Assembly: GCA_907163375.1 (NCBI GenBank)
Contig: CAJQUW010003210.1
Coordinates: 1 to 64,000 of the forward strand
DNA length: 64,000 bases
Origin: Prostheceraeus crozeri
Lineage: Eukaryota; Platyhelminthes; Polycladida; Euryleptidae
Reading direction: 5' to 3'
The position numbers and the translations under genes are program-made. This document shows, piece by piece, positions 1 through 10,728 of the stretch. Under the pieces are notes generated by a model. The model worked only from the letters and a program-made list of their open reading frames with translations. It made no database searches and was not told the origin of the DNA. The first letter of the stretch is position 1; each line of letters opens with the position of its first letter.

Positions 1-294
1 ATTTAGGTGAGAAGATTCCAAAAATAACTGAAATAAATTCAATTGTTGTACATTGTGACATTATTGAAGGAGGATATATAAATGGTAAATTATCAAATTT
101 AATATTCAGTTTTCCAGCTTTTACTGTACCCATTGGTTATAGATTAAATGTAATTCCACAAACATTAATATATTTTCCTATTACAAGAAAAACTATTAAC
201 AACATTGGCATTAGAATCACTGATGAAAAAGGACAAGAAATAAATTTTGGAGGTGAAGAGATTATGATAGATCTTTTGGTTCGGGAGGTATAAA
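1..294 (+). CDS. Polinton structural protein, C-terminal end (penton/minor-capsid-like)
   Basis: The open frame enters from the window edge and ends at the stop inside the first 21-bp repeat. The visible 97 or so residues include a run like ITDEKGQEINFGGEE near the C terminus. From memory, a closely similar 'DQDGN..DFRGE' ending occurs in Polinton and adintovirus structural proteins, which fits a penton-like or minor capsid role. It reads on the same strand as the ATPase about 210 bases downstream, the usual capsid-ATPase neighbourhood of these elements. The call rests on the short C-terminal motif and the context. Confidence 0.5.
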
Positions 295-342
295 CTCCCG
301 TTCGGGAGGTATAAACTCCCGTTCGAGAGGTATAAACTTTTA
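280..342. repeat. 21-bp tandem repeat of small hairpins, three units
   Basis: Units begin at 280, 301 and 322 with an exact 21-bp period. Each of the first two contains CGGGAG and CTCCCG separated by GTATAAA, so each can fold as a 6-bp stem. The stop of the upstream structural gene lies in the first unit. A terminator or RNA-end role is possible but unproven. Confidence 0.85.
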
Positions 343-382
343 CGCTACAATAGAGAAGTTTAATTTTTTTATCATTTTTCAT

Positions 383-432
383 TATTAATCTTATTAATCT
401 TATTAATCTTATTAATCTTATTAATCTTATTA
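383..432. repeat. Short tandem repeat of TTATTAATC-type units
   Basis: About five direct copies of a roughly 10-bp AT-rich unit sit just upstream of the ATPase gene. This is simple-sequence DNA inside the Polinton and probably arose by slippage. Confidence 0.8.
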
Positions 433-505
433 TTGGAAACAAAAAATAAACTTAAATTAAAATTTTATTTTTTATTTTTTTGTTTCTAAAAACACTAATT
501 CAATA

Positions 506-1294
506 ATGGATAAATTTATTACTTTAAAAATGAATGAAATGTCTTTAAATAAAAAAAAACTTAAATTTAATCATCATCCAAATTTATCTAATAAAGTTTT
601 AGCAGTTATTTGCGGAAGATCAGGATGTGGAAAAACGTATCTATTATTTAAAATTTTAACGACTCCAAATTTTTTGGATTATAACAATCTTATAATTTAT
701 ACAACAACGGCAGAACAACCCGTCTATCAATTTTTAAAATATGGATTTGAAAATAATCTTACAAAAACAGCAATTGCTTCTCTATTCGAAGAATATGAAA
801 AATCTGAATATGAAGAAGAAATAAATTTGTGGTGTGAAGAAGCAGCAAAAAATAAACAATTAGTTGAATCCAATAAAAATAAACATATAAAAATACAATT
901 AATAGATGATAGTGGTAATATGCAAGATCCTAGTAAACTAGATAAAACAATGAAACATTGTGTAATTTTTGATGATTGTGTTAATGATAGAAATCAGTCA
1001 GTTCAGAGAAATTATTTTACACGAGGTAGACATAATAACTGTAGTGTTTTTTATTTGACACAAAGTATGTATTCATTAGATGGAAGTGTTATTAGAAAGA
1101 ATGCAAATATATTTATACTATTTGAAATAAATGCAAGAAACTTAAGTGATTTGCTAAGAGATTTATGTATAAGAGATAAAGATGAATTTAAACAATCGTG
1201 TAATAATGCTTGGTCAAAAGATTATGGATTTATCACAATTAATATTGATAAAAAAATTCATGAAAGAGTTATCGAACAATTGTTTACCGAGTAA
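506..1294 (+). CDS. A32/FtsK-like DNA packaging ATPase of a Polinton
   Basis: This 262-residue protein has a Walker A motif GRSGCGKT at residues 37-44 and a Walker B stretch CVIFDD at about 152-157. It also has the run FTRGRHNNCSVFYLTQ at about 171-186, a hallmark sensor region in packaging ATPases of Polintons, adintoviruses and nucleocytoplasmic large DNA viruses. In that family the enzyme uses ATP hydrolysis to drive DNA into a preformed capsid. The length fits the family. The ATG at 506 is the first in frame after an AT-rich leader and gives a full N terminus before the P-loop. The gene is followed by AT-rich spacer and then a gene on the opposite strand. The frame is open throughout. Confidence 0.9.
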   Translation: MDKFITLKMNEMSLNKKKLKFNHHPNLSNKVLAVICGRSGCGKTYLLFKILTTPNFLDYNNLIIYTTTAEQPVYQFLKYGFENNLTKTAIASLFEEYEKSEYEEEINLWCEEAAKNKQLVESNKNKHIKIQLIDDSGNMQDPSKLDKTMKHCVIFDDCVNDRNQSVQRNYFTRGRHNNCSVFYLTQSMYSLDGSVIRKNANIFILFEINARNLSDLLRDLCIRDKDEFKQSCNNAWSKDYGFITINIDKKIHERVIEQLFTE

Positions 1295-1458
1295 TAAAAA
1301 TATACAAATATAATGTTTTAATATTTTATTTTTTATTATCAGCTTTAATTTTGTCTATTTTTTTAAAATATAATATTTGAATTTTGTGGTAACATTGGTA
1401 TACAGCAAAAACATTTTACTGAACAAATTATTTTTTTATTGCTTTGTTGTTTGTAATC

Positions 1459-1556
1459 TTTTCGTTTAAAGTTTTCACGTTTAAAGTTTTCACGTTTAAA
1501 GTTTTCACGTTTAAAGTTTTCACGTTTAAAATTTTCACGTTTAAAATTTTCCTGTT
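1459..1556. repeat. 15-bp tandem repeat (GTTTTCACGTTTAAA-type), about six units
   Basis: Near-perfect direct 15-bp units lie immediately beyond the stop of the minus-strand gene. A related 15-bp periodicity (GTTTTGTTTAATAAA-type) continues at 1561-1622 inside that gene's 3' end, so the repeat array appears to have spread into coding sequence. Confidence 0.85.
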
Positions 1557-2318
1557 TTAAGTTTTGTTTAATAAAGTTTTGTTTAATAAAGTTTTGTCTA
1601 ATAAAGTTTTGTCTAATAAAGTTTTTAGCTCTTCTAAAAAAATTTTTTCATTTTCTTCATTAAAAATTTTATCATCAATAAAAGTTTTACCATCACTAGA
1701 AATTTTACCATCCTTTTTATTTTTATCATTAACTTTTTCTGTCTGTGATTGAAATGATATTTGATTTACTTCATTAGCTATTTGATCAAATTTTTCAATC
1801 TCATCTAACGTAATAACATTATCATCACATACTCTTTGAAAGTAGTAGTGTAGTTTATCATAGACTTCTTTAATATGTAAATGCTTAGTTTTTAATGATT
1901 TTCGTTTCTTAGTTATTAAAGATTTTTCTAACATTGTAGCAAGTGAAGTTGCAAAAACACCCGTACCTGTTAAAGCTGTAGCAACTACTGGAATTACTAA
2001 AACACCTGAAGATATAACAATTGTTAAAGCACCTAAACTTATTGTTAAGAATATGCCAATTCCTTGTGTTACATTCTTAACTTTAGTCCATCTCTTTCTT
2101 AATTTTTTATAATGCTCTAATCTTAATAATAATTGAGATTCCTTATCTTTCATATACCTTACTCTATCTTTGTGTTTTTCAATATTTAATTCACTTATTT
2201 TTAATTGAGATAACGAAGGATATATTCTTGAGGTTTCTTCCATTTCTGAAGTTCCTTCCATTTCTGAAGTTCCTTCCACTTTTGTTTCTTCCATTTTTAA
2301 AGAAATATTTTTAGTCAC
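1557..2318 (-). CDS. Polinton-associated membrane/coiled-coil protein, function unknown
   Basis: The 253-residue protein has four regions. An N-terminal Ser/Glu-rich segment contains a short duplicated 'EMEGTS' unit. A charged, helix-prone region lies at about 48-80. A long hydrophobic stretch at about 85-127, rich in Gly, Ala, Val and Ile, could form two membrane segments. A charged C-terminal half follows, ending in repeated TLL(D/N)K units encoded by 15-bp repeats. From memory, Polintons and adintoviruses often carry a similar protein (helix, Gly/Ala-rich hydrophobic core, then 'ITLDEIEKF'-like tail), so it is probably a genuine element gene. Membrane penetration or a virion-associated role is conceivable, but nothing here proves it. 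It faces the ATPase gene tail to tail. Confidence 0.7.
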   Translation of the reverse strand: MTKNISLKMEETKVEGTSEMEGTSEMEETSRIYPSLSQLKISELNIEKHKDRVRYMKDKESQLLLRLEHYKKLRKRWTKVKNVTQGIGIFLTISLGALTIVISSGVLVIPVVATALTGTGVFATSLATMLEKSLITKKRKSLKTKHLHIKEVYDKLHYYFQRVCDDNVITLDEIEKFDQIANEVNQISFQSQTEKVNDKNKKDGKISSDGKTFIDDKIFNEENEKIFLEELKTLLDKTLLDKTLLNKTLLNKT

Positions 2319-2378
2319 ATGATATATTTTAAAAACCTGAAAATGGATTTAAAAGACGTTTTTAAAAATACTAATTTT

Positions 2379-2522
2379 CGGTGTCCTAGAACGGTCATGA
2401 TTTAAGCAATGAAAAATGTCATAATCACAAATTTGAGATTCTTAACTTTTCTGATTTTTTCGGTGTCCTGGAACGGTCATGATTTAAGCAATGAAAAATG
2501 TCATAATCACAAATTTGAGATT
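2379..2522. repeat. 62-bp direct repeat in the Polinton terminal region
   Basis: Two nearly identical copies of about 62 bp start at 2379 and 2461 (82-bp offset), each beginning CGGTGTCCTRGAACGGTCAT. A related fragment, CCTGTCCTGGAACAGTC, occurs again near 2822, close to the presumed end of the element. Repeats like these are expected inside Polinton terminal repeats. Confidence 0.85.
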
Positions 2523-2560
2523 TTGAAAAATTTGAAAATTGTGTATTTTTAAAAACGCCC

Positions 2561-2676
2561 AAATCGGAGCGAAGCTCCTCTGGCTTTAGCCGATTTATGA
2601 ATTTAGGTCTTCATAACCTGAAAAAGGGTTCAAATTCATGAATCGGCTTAAGCCAGAGGAGCTTCGCTCCGATTTA
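2561..2676. repeat. 44-bp inverted repeat (hairpin) in the Polinton terminus
   Basis: The arms at 2561-2604 and 2632-2676 are close inverse copies around a 27-base loop; each contains GGAGCGAAGCTCCTCTGGCT or its complement. The GC-rich stem stands out in this AT-rich region. The loop motif ACCTGAAAAAGGGT is repeated at about 2755-2768. Confidence 0.85.
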
Positions 2677-2840
2677 TGTTGTTTTTTAAAAGTACCATTT
2701 TTGAAAAAATGGTACTTTTTGAATGAACCAAATTCATGAATTTAGGTCTTAAAAACCTGAAAAAGGGTCTAAATTCATAAATTTATGTCGTTTTTAAAAG
2801 TACTAATTTTTTTATTTTTGGCCTGTCCTGGAACAGTCTT

Positions 2841-3320
2841 TTATCCATTACTCTCATGTTGCGTACCCCAAAATAGAAAATCATAGGATTTTTTATTATT
2901 CCGTGCACCCTCACCTATACATATAAAAATAGCAAGAATTCACTCATATTAAAATTTAATTAGGCGCATAAGTATACGAAATTCGTAATTTGGTAACACA
3001 AAAATTTAACTAGGCGTAACTGATGCACACTTGTGTAACAACACAAGCATAGCGAAAGTCATGATCCAGCATCAAACGAGCACTTTGTTTGCTTTTAATC
3101 ATTACGATGATGGAGAATCCGGATTCATATAAGTATGGAGTTGGGGTCCTGTTGGTGGCCGCTAATTAACAACGGTCGCTTCAAGGCCAGATGATGACAA
3201 TCCAATGCGGAATGCGCATAAATTTTAACAGTTCAACTGACCCTTGAACAGAAAAGTAATAAAAAAATTCAATTATAATAAATCTCTCATATTCTGCGTG
3301 CCCCTCAAAATTCCTTCACA
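2841..3320. other. Flank right of the Polinton, no gene seen
   Basis: Base composition returns to that of the rest of the window. Two copies of a short AAATTTAAYTAGGCG phrase occur near 2955 and 3004. No open frame or RNA signature could be supported. Confidence 0.4.
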
Positions 3321-3324
3321 CATC

Positions 3325-3343
3325 CCAGGTTGGGAACCCCTGG
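3325..3343 (-). mobile_element. hAT-like terminal inverted repeat end
   Basis: CCCAGGTTGGGAACCCCTG, read in reverse, is CAGGGGTTCCCAACCTGGG, a classic terminal sequence of hAT (Charlie-like) elements. The matching left end was not found, so this is probably the surviving right end of an old non-autonomous copy. Confidence 0.5.
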
Positions 3344-4003
3344 GATAGATAAGGAGCTTGAAATTGCTCCAATACAAAAACTTTGCAAAAAATCGATCTT
3401 GCTCTCAAGGAAAAGCAGTTCATACTACCTCTCAGAATATTTGGAGATAGAATCTGACGCAAGCCATATTTGCACTCCCTCATGGGCCGACCCGCATGTC
3501 CTAATTCTATTATCATGGCGCTTTCCAATAGATAGCATTTCCTCAAATATATCAATGTTAGCTCTATACACTACTCGTGAAATCATCCACCAGTATCATT
3601 CACCCTCTAAAACACGTTGTGCCTCTAAATAATTCATGTTTACAGTGAGAGTCCACACAGCATCGTGCATTCAGATCCTTCTTTTACAGTTGTTCTGATG
3701 AAACTGATAGTAAGTAATCATGTAATCATGACAATATTTAATACTAACGTGGGAGGTTCATTTCTTGAAATTGTGTATTAAATACATATGGAATACATGG
3801 AGCACCACATGAATAGATGCAATCATGTCTATCCTATTTTGTACGACCAGGGTTCGAAAACAATACGTACTTCAAAGATATATTCCTTTTGTTTTTTTTG
3901 TCTATTAGGAAACTTTCAAATAATAACATTCGAAGTCAGATTCACACATTCTTCTGCAAAACTAAGAAATATTGGTTTGAATTCAGAGTTTATATTCAAC
4001 TTG

Positions 4004-4929
4004 TACACTGTAAATCGCTGGATACGAAAATTGCATGCAAACATATACCAAGTTCACATACAATTTGAAACTAACATTTAATGCGAGATTCTCGTATGCT
4101 TACAGAGATCTGGTATGTCTTTCATACGACATCTCACTTACTTTCGCATGTGATTGGTATGTAGCGATACGAACCATTCTATCCGTGATTGGCTGTTTTA
4201 AGATGAAATACGAGTTGTTGATATGTTTTCTATATGCGAGGCCCTATGCAAATTCGTGGGATTTCGTATGGGCTTTGTAAGTAGATCTTTAAATCACCTA
4301 GCAAAATAGATATATATACTCGTATATATTACATACTACTGTTAAATAACATTTTTGAGTAATGTCAATCACATGCATTCTGATGGATAGCGTGGTATTT
4401 AGAGTATTTCATCTAGACTCGATTTACTGTGAAATTAATGCCGTATATCATCGTTGCTACTTATTCACAAGACTCATAATTGGCTCATCTCCATGAACTA
4501 AGTTGATAAACATCATTTCAATAAAACAATAACTTACGAGCCACCATGTTGACTAATATATCTCAAACATAACTATATTTGCTTTCATGAATTATAATGT
4601 GTTTTTTTCGGATTGATAATATGCTTAATTTCAAAATTACATAATGCATAGACGTTGATGGTTATATGCTTATTGATTGATTATTCATGAAATTCCTTAG
4701 ACTTACGTGCATTAAAATCGAATTCAGTATTGTAAGTTTGACTCTTAAATGTCATTATCTTACTACTTATAAAACAGAAATAAGTGCCATGAAACTTTAA
4801 AACGATCTTTATTGCCAAAAGCCCTTAAGTCATACGAAAAGCATACAAATAGATGCAAAAATATACCAAAAACAAAAACTTTGGTATGCATCCTTCGTAT
4901 GTGATTGTTATCGAGCGATTTACAGTGTA
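4004..4929. mobile_element. Non-autonomous DNA transposon with TACACTGTAAATCGCT ends
   Basis: The 16-bp ends at 4004-4019 and 4914-4929 are exact inverse copies, and weaker inverted similarity continues inward for about 40 bp (GATACGAA and CATATACCA motifs). A further right-end-like copy at about 4146-4170 suggests a smaller element nested or fused inside. No transposase frame was recognised. Both ends are bounded by TA, which could be a 2-bp target duplication with CACTG termini, as in the CACTA-like group; that assignment is an inference. Confidence 0.65.
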
Positions 4930-6090
4930 GAGATATAATTGATAGTCAGTCATCCTACTACATGCTGAAATGATCTGTTCCTAACATGCACATTAGCAAG
5001 AAACATGATTACCGCATTTTACTAAATGAAATCAGATTTCCAATGCTAATGAAACAGTTGCATTGTCAAAGGGGTAAAGCAGTATCTCTACCTCAATGTC
5101 TTATTCAAGTCACAGTTATACACAAGGTTTTAAAAGCGTGCTTTGTTTATTGTTTCAAGGATGGATTTTAATCACACTAAATTGAACATGAGTTACTTAT
5201 CTGTCAGGAACATGGTTGTAAAGCTTTGTTTTTAACACGGTTTTTGTTGTCCTGATTTGAAGAATGTTTTGAACACCGTAGAATATCTGTTTAAGTACGT
5301 AATGCTTTTATGCTATAATTGAGACTTCAGTAATTGATGAGAACGATGTAGGTAATTTGATGTTTTATTCAAAACGGCAACAAATTTAGGCAAGTGATCC
5401 AACAATCCTGCCACGTGTAAAGTGGCAAATTTGAAAGTCTAGAGCACTTTCAAGCGTAATTGCATCCAAGTAGCTGATAGCTTATAGAAACAGAATGATA
5501 TGAACGTGCAAATTTCAAAATCACAACAGCACGTTATCGACATGACAAGGCCTTTAAATTAGACAAAAAGGCAGTCTTGAGGTTGCCAACGCATTCAATA
5601 TATTTTTGAATTGAAAATAAATAAATAAAGTTGCTGGAATCAATAAAAGAAAGCTTGATGGTCATTTTTAACGTTGATCAAAGTTAGGCATTAATCCAGG
5701 TCAATGTCGTTTCCCTCAGGTGGGCTGATTCGGCGTCACAAACGGAGTTGGCATCATACTAGCGAATGACTAATTCTTACAGCACATTTTTTGAAGTTTT
5801 TAAGTTACCGATTACGGCATCTACATATAGGAAATTCCCCATCAACTTTAATACCTAAATACGAAGGCAAAAAAGTCGCTTAGGTAATTTCAAAATTACC
5901 ATGCCAATCGCAGGATGAAACCCCATCATCCCTCATCAGGGAGTGATAACAATCACTGAAATGAGCAGGGCAATTTTTTATGACATGTCATATCTTGTCA
6001 TATTCTTAGAGAAAGGTCATTCATTCTTTTGTCATATATTCTGTGTGTGATCACATATAGTCACATTTTGGTAATTTTTCTGTAGTTTTA
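4930..6090. other. About 1.1 kb without a recognisable gene
   Basis: Unique-looking AT-rich sequence. Only short open frames occur, with no motif or convincing splice context. I see nothing else to annotate. Confidence 0.4.
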
Positions 6091-6091
6091 G

Positions 6092-6367
6092 ACTGCTAGA
6101 GACACCGGAAGAGCGTATAGAATATGACCGATGCTTGCAGAATGCTTACAAGAAGATAGCGCGCAGATCAGTGTCCACCTGAAAAGAAGACTAGAAAGGA
6201 ACGCGGACTTTGATGCCATCATCACGATGGAAAAGCAAAAACTATCGCCAGCACTTTTTTGCGCTGAGCTGCAGCGCTGTCAGCCAATCGCTGTTTCGGT
6301 AGAGAGTTCTTTCTCGATGTTGAAGAAGATGCTATGTAAAGACAAACCTTTTAAGCATCAAATGTAG
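6092..6367 (+). pseudogene. hAT transposase C-terminal (dimerisation domain) fragment
   Basis: The frame at 6131-6367 ends with VSVESSFSMLKKMLCKDKPF, which resembles the SVERSFS.LK.IL.D.R block of the hAT C-terminal dimerisation domain. The open stretch follows a plausible acceptor (TTTTAG near 6092). A second possible acceptor near 6391 precedes a frame reading QAVNEYIVVK, like the usual tail of the domain. Only this last part of a roughly 600-residue transposase is present. Whether it belongs to the same family as the hAT pseudogene at 23.4-25.0 kb cannot be judged, because that copy lacks this domain. Confidence 0.5.
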
Positions 6368-6399
6368 TAAATTACATTACTGTTTTTTCACAGCAAGCT

Positions 6400-8480
6400 G
6401 TAAATGAGTATATAGTGGTTAAAGTTTTAAGTGAATCGTTTTATTTGTCGTAAATTGAATTTTTTGTCTGGAAATAGAACATGATTTTTGCCAAATTTTT
6501 CTAAATTACAATTTCAGATTTTTAGGTCATATTTTGTTATATTTTAAGCTTTTTAGGTCATACTTTTTCGAATTTTCGATTATAAAAAAATGTCCTAGAA
6601 ATGAGGTATATTGGGATACGGGCATGCAAAAACAGGTCATTAAGACCATAAATAAAAACAAAAGCCCCTTCCTGAAGTAATGCCAAGCAGCGATAATGAT
6701 TAGCAGCCTAGATCCTAACATTGATATCAAGAATACTATGAAAACAACAACAAGACACTGGAGAACTGAAAGAAAAATAAGCTAGTTGCTCAAACGTTTT
6801 ACTGTTTTACGAATAGTGTCTCGTCAATTCGAGCAAACGGTATTAGATGCAAAATGTTGACATCCAATGCGCATTGAAAGGCTTACAGTTTTGTAGTTGA
6901 AGTTTAAATCTAGATCAAACGAAGCTCTTAATGGTCCCTATTTCTTCCAAATTTGAAGTTTTCACCTTTTTGTATGGATACACAATTTTCTGGGAAAATA
7001 ATTTCTGTTTTAAGCATTAAAATAATTGTTATTTTATCACACTAATAACTTAGTGTGATTAGTAAAAATTTATCACACTAAGTTATTCACTAACCTCCAT
7101 CGTCCTCCAGCATTCGTGAATCCCGTCTAAACCACCTTGAGGTCATAATTTCAATGAAGAAGAGAAAACATGACAGGTCGACATTGCGCTGCTGGAACAC
7201 TACTCAAGTGATAGTGGAAAGCGAATCGCTGAAGCAGTGACATTTCATTGTCCGAAGTTGCTTTTATGCATAGATAGAAACTGCGTGACCGCATCAATCA
7301 AATGTTTAGTGAACGTATAGAAGGTCAATAAGGACGAACATGAAAGGTTAATTCCGAAAGTCGCTCTTTCATTTGTTGTCAAGTGAAGTTTAGATCAAAG
7401 GAATTATCAATGCAGATGAATAACTAATTACAACAACCTCATGTAGGTACACGTACACAAGCAATGAAGAAGACATTAGCAGTGGGCATCGAATTAACGG
7501 ATGAAGAATACATTCAAATGAAGAACAGAATACTGCAAGGCAATGTCACTCTTGCTAGTGTTCAGGCAGTGAATTATGACGAGATCATATTCAAACACAG
7601 TGCATGAGAAAGTAGCATGTGGTGTGCGATGTGAATATCAAAATAGATAGCCATGGAGATTTGCACAACTGATTTCATACAAATTGCCGTGATCCAATGT
7701 TCAGCAGTGTGCAAATATCATCCTCGATATCATCGCGTGCAACTAGTCAACGTCTTGACATGAAAGCTTTTGTATTATGCAATGACAGTCCACTGTCTCT
7801 TCCGACATCGTTCGACGAAAAATCATTCAATTCGAAAGATGCTGACAACGTCTATTCTCAAATCCTGCCAGACGTAGCCGCAAGACGATGTTTTGATCAG
7901 GTCTGAACCAGCAGCGCTGAAGCTACGGACGACATGACATTATTCAAAACTTCTAATCTGTTGAGAACATAGAATTGGACATCAAGTGCCCGAGTACATG
8001 AAAGATCCTTCTATGGTTGAGGACGAGAGTTATCTGACAAGGACCGCAGTGACAAGTTGCATAGTTGCATGCTTGCAAATCAAAACATAAAAGGAAAGCA
8101 TTTTGTTGATGGCTATGTAAAACGAATATCTGAAATTTTGAAATAAAGAAAATTCTGTTCATGGTGAACTGGCTAGATATCCGAATATGCCTGCCTAGCT
8201 TATTGAGTGCATTATCTTCCGCCGCATGCGAAGTACATATGTGAGATGACAGTACTTGGACTTGCTGGCACCTGTTCAACAAGCGCCTATCCATCACAGC
8301 TCGCTTGTTGAACGTTCCCGACTTGTGTCCTGACGACCACCCAAGTCATTTGCTGAGTTCATGGTGGATTCCGCACCAGTTCCACTCAGTCTTCATTTAG
8401 CCTAATTAATCTGTCAGCTTGGATTAATGCAACCTAAACTACAAGCTACTGGCACGCTAATGCAACCACCACGCACGAAG
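6400..8480. other. About 2 kb without a confident gene
   Basis: A small hairpin occurs at 7043-7087, where a TAACTTAGTGTGAT block and its inverse flank a 12-base loop. A 47-codon ATG frame at 7464-7607 looks balanced but has no identifiable relative. Nothing else could be supported. Confidence 0.4.
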
Positions 8481-8509
8481 CATGCTCTATTGTCGTCAGG
8501 TTCATCGGA

Positions 8510-8582
8510 CAAGTGATAGTTATCGCACTCTAGACTTCGTCGAGATCGAAGGTCGAGACGAAGCCTGGAGTGCAATAACTAC
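8510..8582 (+). repeat. Short hairpin repeat, copy 1 (GTGATAGT..GAGTGC)
   Basis: About 73 bp with internal dyad symmetry: ATCGCACTC near the left end and GAGTGCAAT near the right. A second copy in inverse orientation lies at 62265-62342 with roughly 85 % identity by eye. It is probably a very small MITE-like element. Confidence 0.65.
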
Positions 8583-8655
8583 CTTATTGCTTGACAGCGC
8601 GGAGGAGACGAATTGCACGGTTTCTGCACGCTGTCATACACAGGAGGGTGCCGAT

Positions 8656-8911
8656 CATAGAAATAAACTGTTCATCTGAAGTTCGCTAGAATGGAAATTG
8701 ACTCAAGGTCGCGGCACATCCGAGGGAACTAAGTTGGGGCATGAAGAACCAATTAAAGGCTTCGATTTACTCATGTGACTGATTCTAACCCAATGATACA
8801 GACGTTGGCAGGTGCATCTAAGTGAAAATGCGTGCGATTTATGTGCCGCTATTGTGCATTGCATGAAGCTTAATTTCCATTCTAGTGGTTTTACTGTTGT
8901 CAATTTCTATG
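8656..8911 (+). mobile_element. 256-bp hAT-type MITE, copy 1, with 8-bp target duplication
   Basis: The element begins CATAGAAAT and ends ATTTCTATG. Inverted similarity extends about 42 bp inward to a shared CTAGAATGGAAATT block. It is flanked on both sides by GTGCCGAT (8648-8655 and 8912-8919), an exact 8-bp duplication, as hAT elements make. Two more copies occur at 19206 and 53718. It has no coding capacity and must have been moved in trans. Confidence 0.9.
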
Positions 8912-9095
8912 GTGCCGATAGATCGCCAAGTCAGCGCATTCCTTCATGAAATGACGGTGCGTAAATTACACTGAGTTTTAAAAAAGAACTTTTTTGGAGA
9001 ATAACTGTAGATAAATACCATTGATAATAATTCGATTTCTATGGCTTAGAATATGCCTATGATAATGGTATAAAATAACAATGTGCTGGTCTACC

Positions 9096-9395
9096 AATCG
9101 TTCCATCATAGAAAGCTCAAAGTGGACGCTACCTTTAGCGTTATCATGGCGCTGTTTATCAAAATATTTGGCAAGTGCTTCAGAATATCTCCATACTTAA
9201 CTGTTGTAAACATCAAGTGTTCTATTTCTATGTCTTGAAATAGACGTCTGCATACAACGAATACATTGTATACAACCACAGTAAGATAAGAAATTTTACC
9301 AGCCATGTAGCGATAAATTCTTCGATAATATTTATTGTGCGATGAGGGTCATTGATCATCCGTCGAGCAATGAAGACTCTTTAAAGCACATGAAT
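9096..9395 (-). repeat. Dispersed repeat of about 280 bp, copy 1
   Basis: Read in reverse this matches 61300-61580 over most of its length, including GACCCTCATCG and the stretch coding for VFVVCRR.FQDIEIE. Short open frames in both copies share that phrase, but it is too short to name a protein. It could be a MITE or a fragment of a larger element. Confidence 0.65.
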
Positions 9396-9508
9396 TTGTG
9401 AAGGCGCCTTTATCTCGCACATGTTATGAAGTGATTGCCGAATGCAATCAGTAATCAATATACGTTCATTAGTACATAGTAACTAAAGAATTCACATTCT
9501 CAACAGCT

Positions 9509-9583
9509 GGTGCAGTGGCCTAATGGTTAAAGGGTGTGCTTGAATCCCCCGGAGATTGGAACGTAGAGATTCGAATCTGCCCA
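9509..9583 (+). repeat. tRNA-like sequence, probably a SINE head
   Basis: A pol III A-box-like TGGCCTAATGGTTAAAGGG is followed about 40 bases later by a B-box-like AGATTCGAATCTGCC. The ends GGTGCAG and CTGCCCA pair imperfectly, as a decayed acceptor stem would. The spacing suits a tRNA, but the anticodon arm is not clean, so a tRNA-derived SINE or tRNA pseudogene is more likely than an active tRNA. Confidence 0.5.
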
Positions 9584-9599
9584 CTGATTCGTTCCTATA

Positions 9600-10720
9600 A
9601 GTCGAAAAATGTGTCCTTGTGGTTCCGTTTTAGAATAGACAACTAAACCTTTTTTTCATTTTCATACTTCATGACATCTTCAGAATGTTGATCATCGCAA
9701 GATAACAAAATCTGTCACAGAATCTAGAAAATATTTCGTTGTCTCAACATGAAATGTCAATGGAATATACGATCTCCAATCTGTTTACTTACACAGCTAA
9801 ATATTCAGAAAAGTTTGAAAACAGTTGGGATAAATCACAAGAATGATTCTATCTTTCCAAGACAGCAGCCTGACTTCAAATTACAAGGCATTTTCAAAGC
9901 TCTGGGGTGGTAAACTATTTTAACTTTTATCGAGATTTCTATGTTGACAAAAATAACAACAAAACTTCAGAATTCAAACATCTGTAGCTAAGTCTGACTG
10001 ACGGGGACGTAATGATGAAGTTTAGAAAGAAAATCTATTTTATTGAATGAATCGCTGAAATCCTTTATTTTAAGTGCATCTGAAATAGAAATTTAATCCA
10101 AAATGAAGGTTTAAGATGATACTTATCAGTTGAATCATCACAAAGCAATCAATAGAGTAATAGATAATAAACGCCAACGATTAATTATGATGAGAGAATC
10201 TCAACCTGAAACGATTTTTGAATGTACCCTAGAAAGTCAATGAATTAATCAACCTTCATCATTTTAGGGGATTTGTTATATTTTAAGACAAATAATCATG
10301 AAAATTTGCCTTTTAAGTACTTTGTTTGGATTTTCTTTATTTGGATTCCATTAATATCCATCGTTTCTTTTCAATCGTATCTATTAATGCCATCGATAAC
10401 TTCAAAAGCTGCTTCCATGTATGACGCTTCATACCACGTTCGCTCATCTTTCATTCGGTTCTGTATTGCTTTTTATTATGCTATTGTCACTTCCCGATTA
10501 ATTTTGTAGTGTTATCGACAAGTGTTATGTTAGTCAATAAAGGCTATTATTATGAAATAAGGCACCAGCAACAATCGATAGCATGTTGTTACTGAGTTGA
10601 ATGTTTGCATCATTGTACTTATCATTTGTTGTCAGCCTGCTTATTTTAGCTCGTTCACTGCTGTCGTTCGGAATAAATTATCAAAGTGTCTTTCGAAAAG
10701 TCTACTGTGCATCGTGCTCA
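9600..10720. other. About 1.1 kb without a recognisable gene
   Basis: AT-rich sequence with short open frames only. The longest, at 10273-10509, is hydrophobic but has no identifiable family and no splice context. I see nothing further. Confidence 0.4.
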
Positions 10721-10728
10721 TCTTAAGA

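Larger units (their letters stand above)
1..2840. mobile_element. Polinton/Maverick-type virus-like element, right part
   Basis: This block differs sharply in base composition from the rest of the window: it is strongly AT-rich and full of short tandem repeats. It carries, in order, the end of a structural-protein reading frame, an A32/FtsK-like packaging ATPase and, on the other strand, a small membrane protein. That set is typical of Polintons and the related adintovirus-like elements. A repeat-rich terminal region of about 500 bases follows, and sequence of ordinary composition begins near 2840-2900. The left part (polymerase, integrase, major capsid gene) lies outside the window, so neither the opposite inverted repeat nor the target duplication can be seen. 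The parts present look whole, which suggests a fairly young insertion. The right boundary is approximate. Confidence 0.75.

Noticed and set aside
7464-7607. 47-codon ATG frame (MKKTLAVGIELTDEEYIQ..)
   Set aside because: Balanced composition, but short, isolated, without an acceptor, donor or recognisable relative.
9509-9583. A functional tRNA gene
   Set aside because: A- and B-box-like strings are present but the stems mismatch and no clean anticodon loop forms; annotated as a tRNA-derived repeat.
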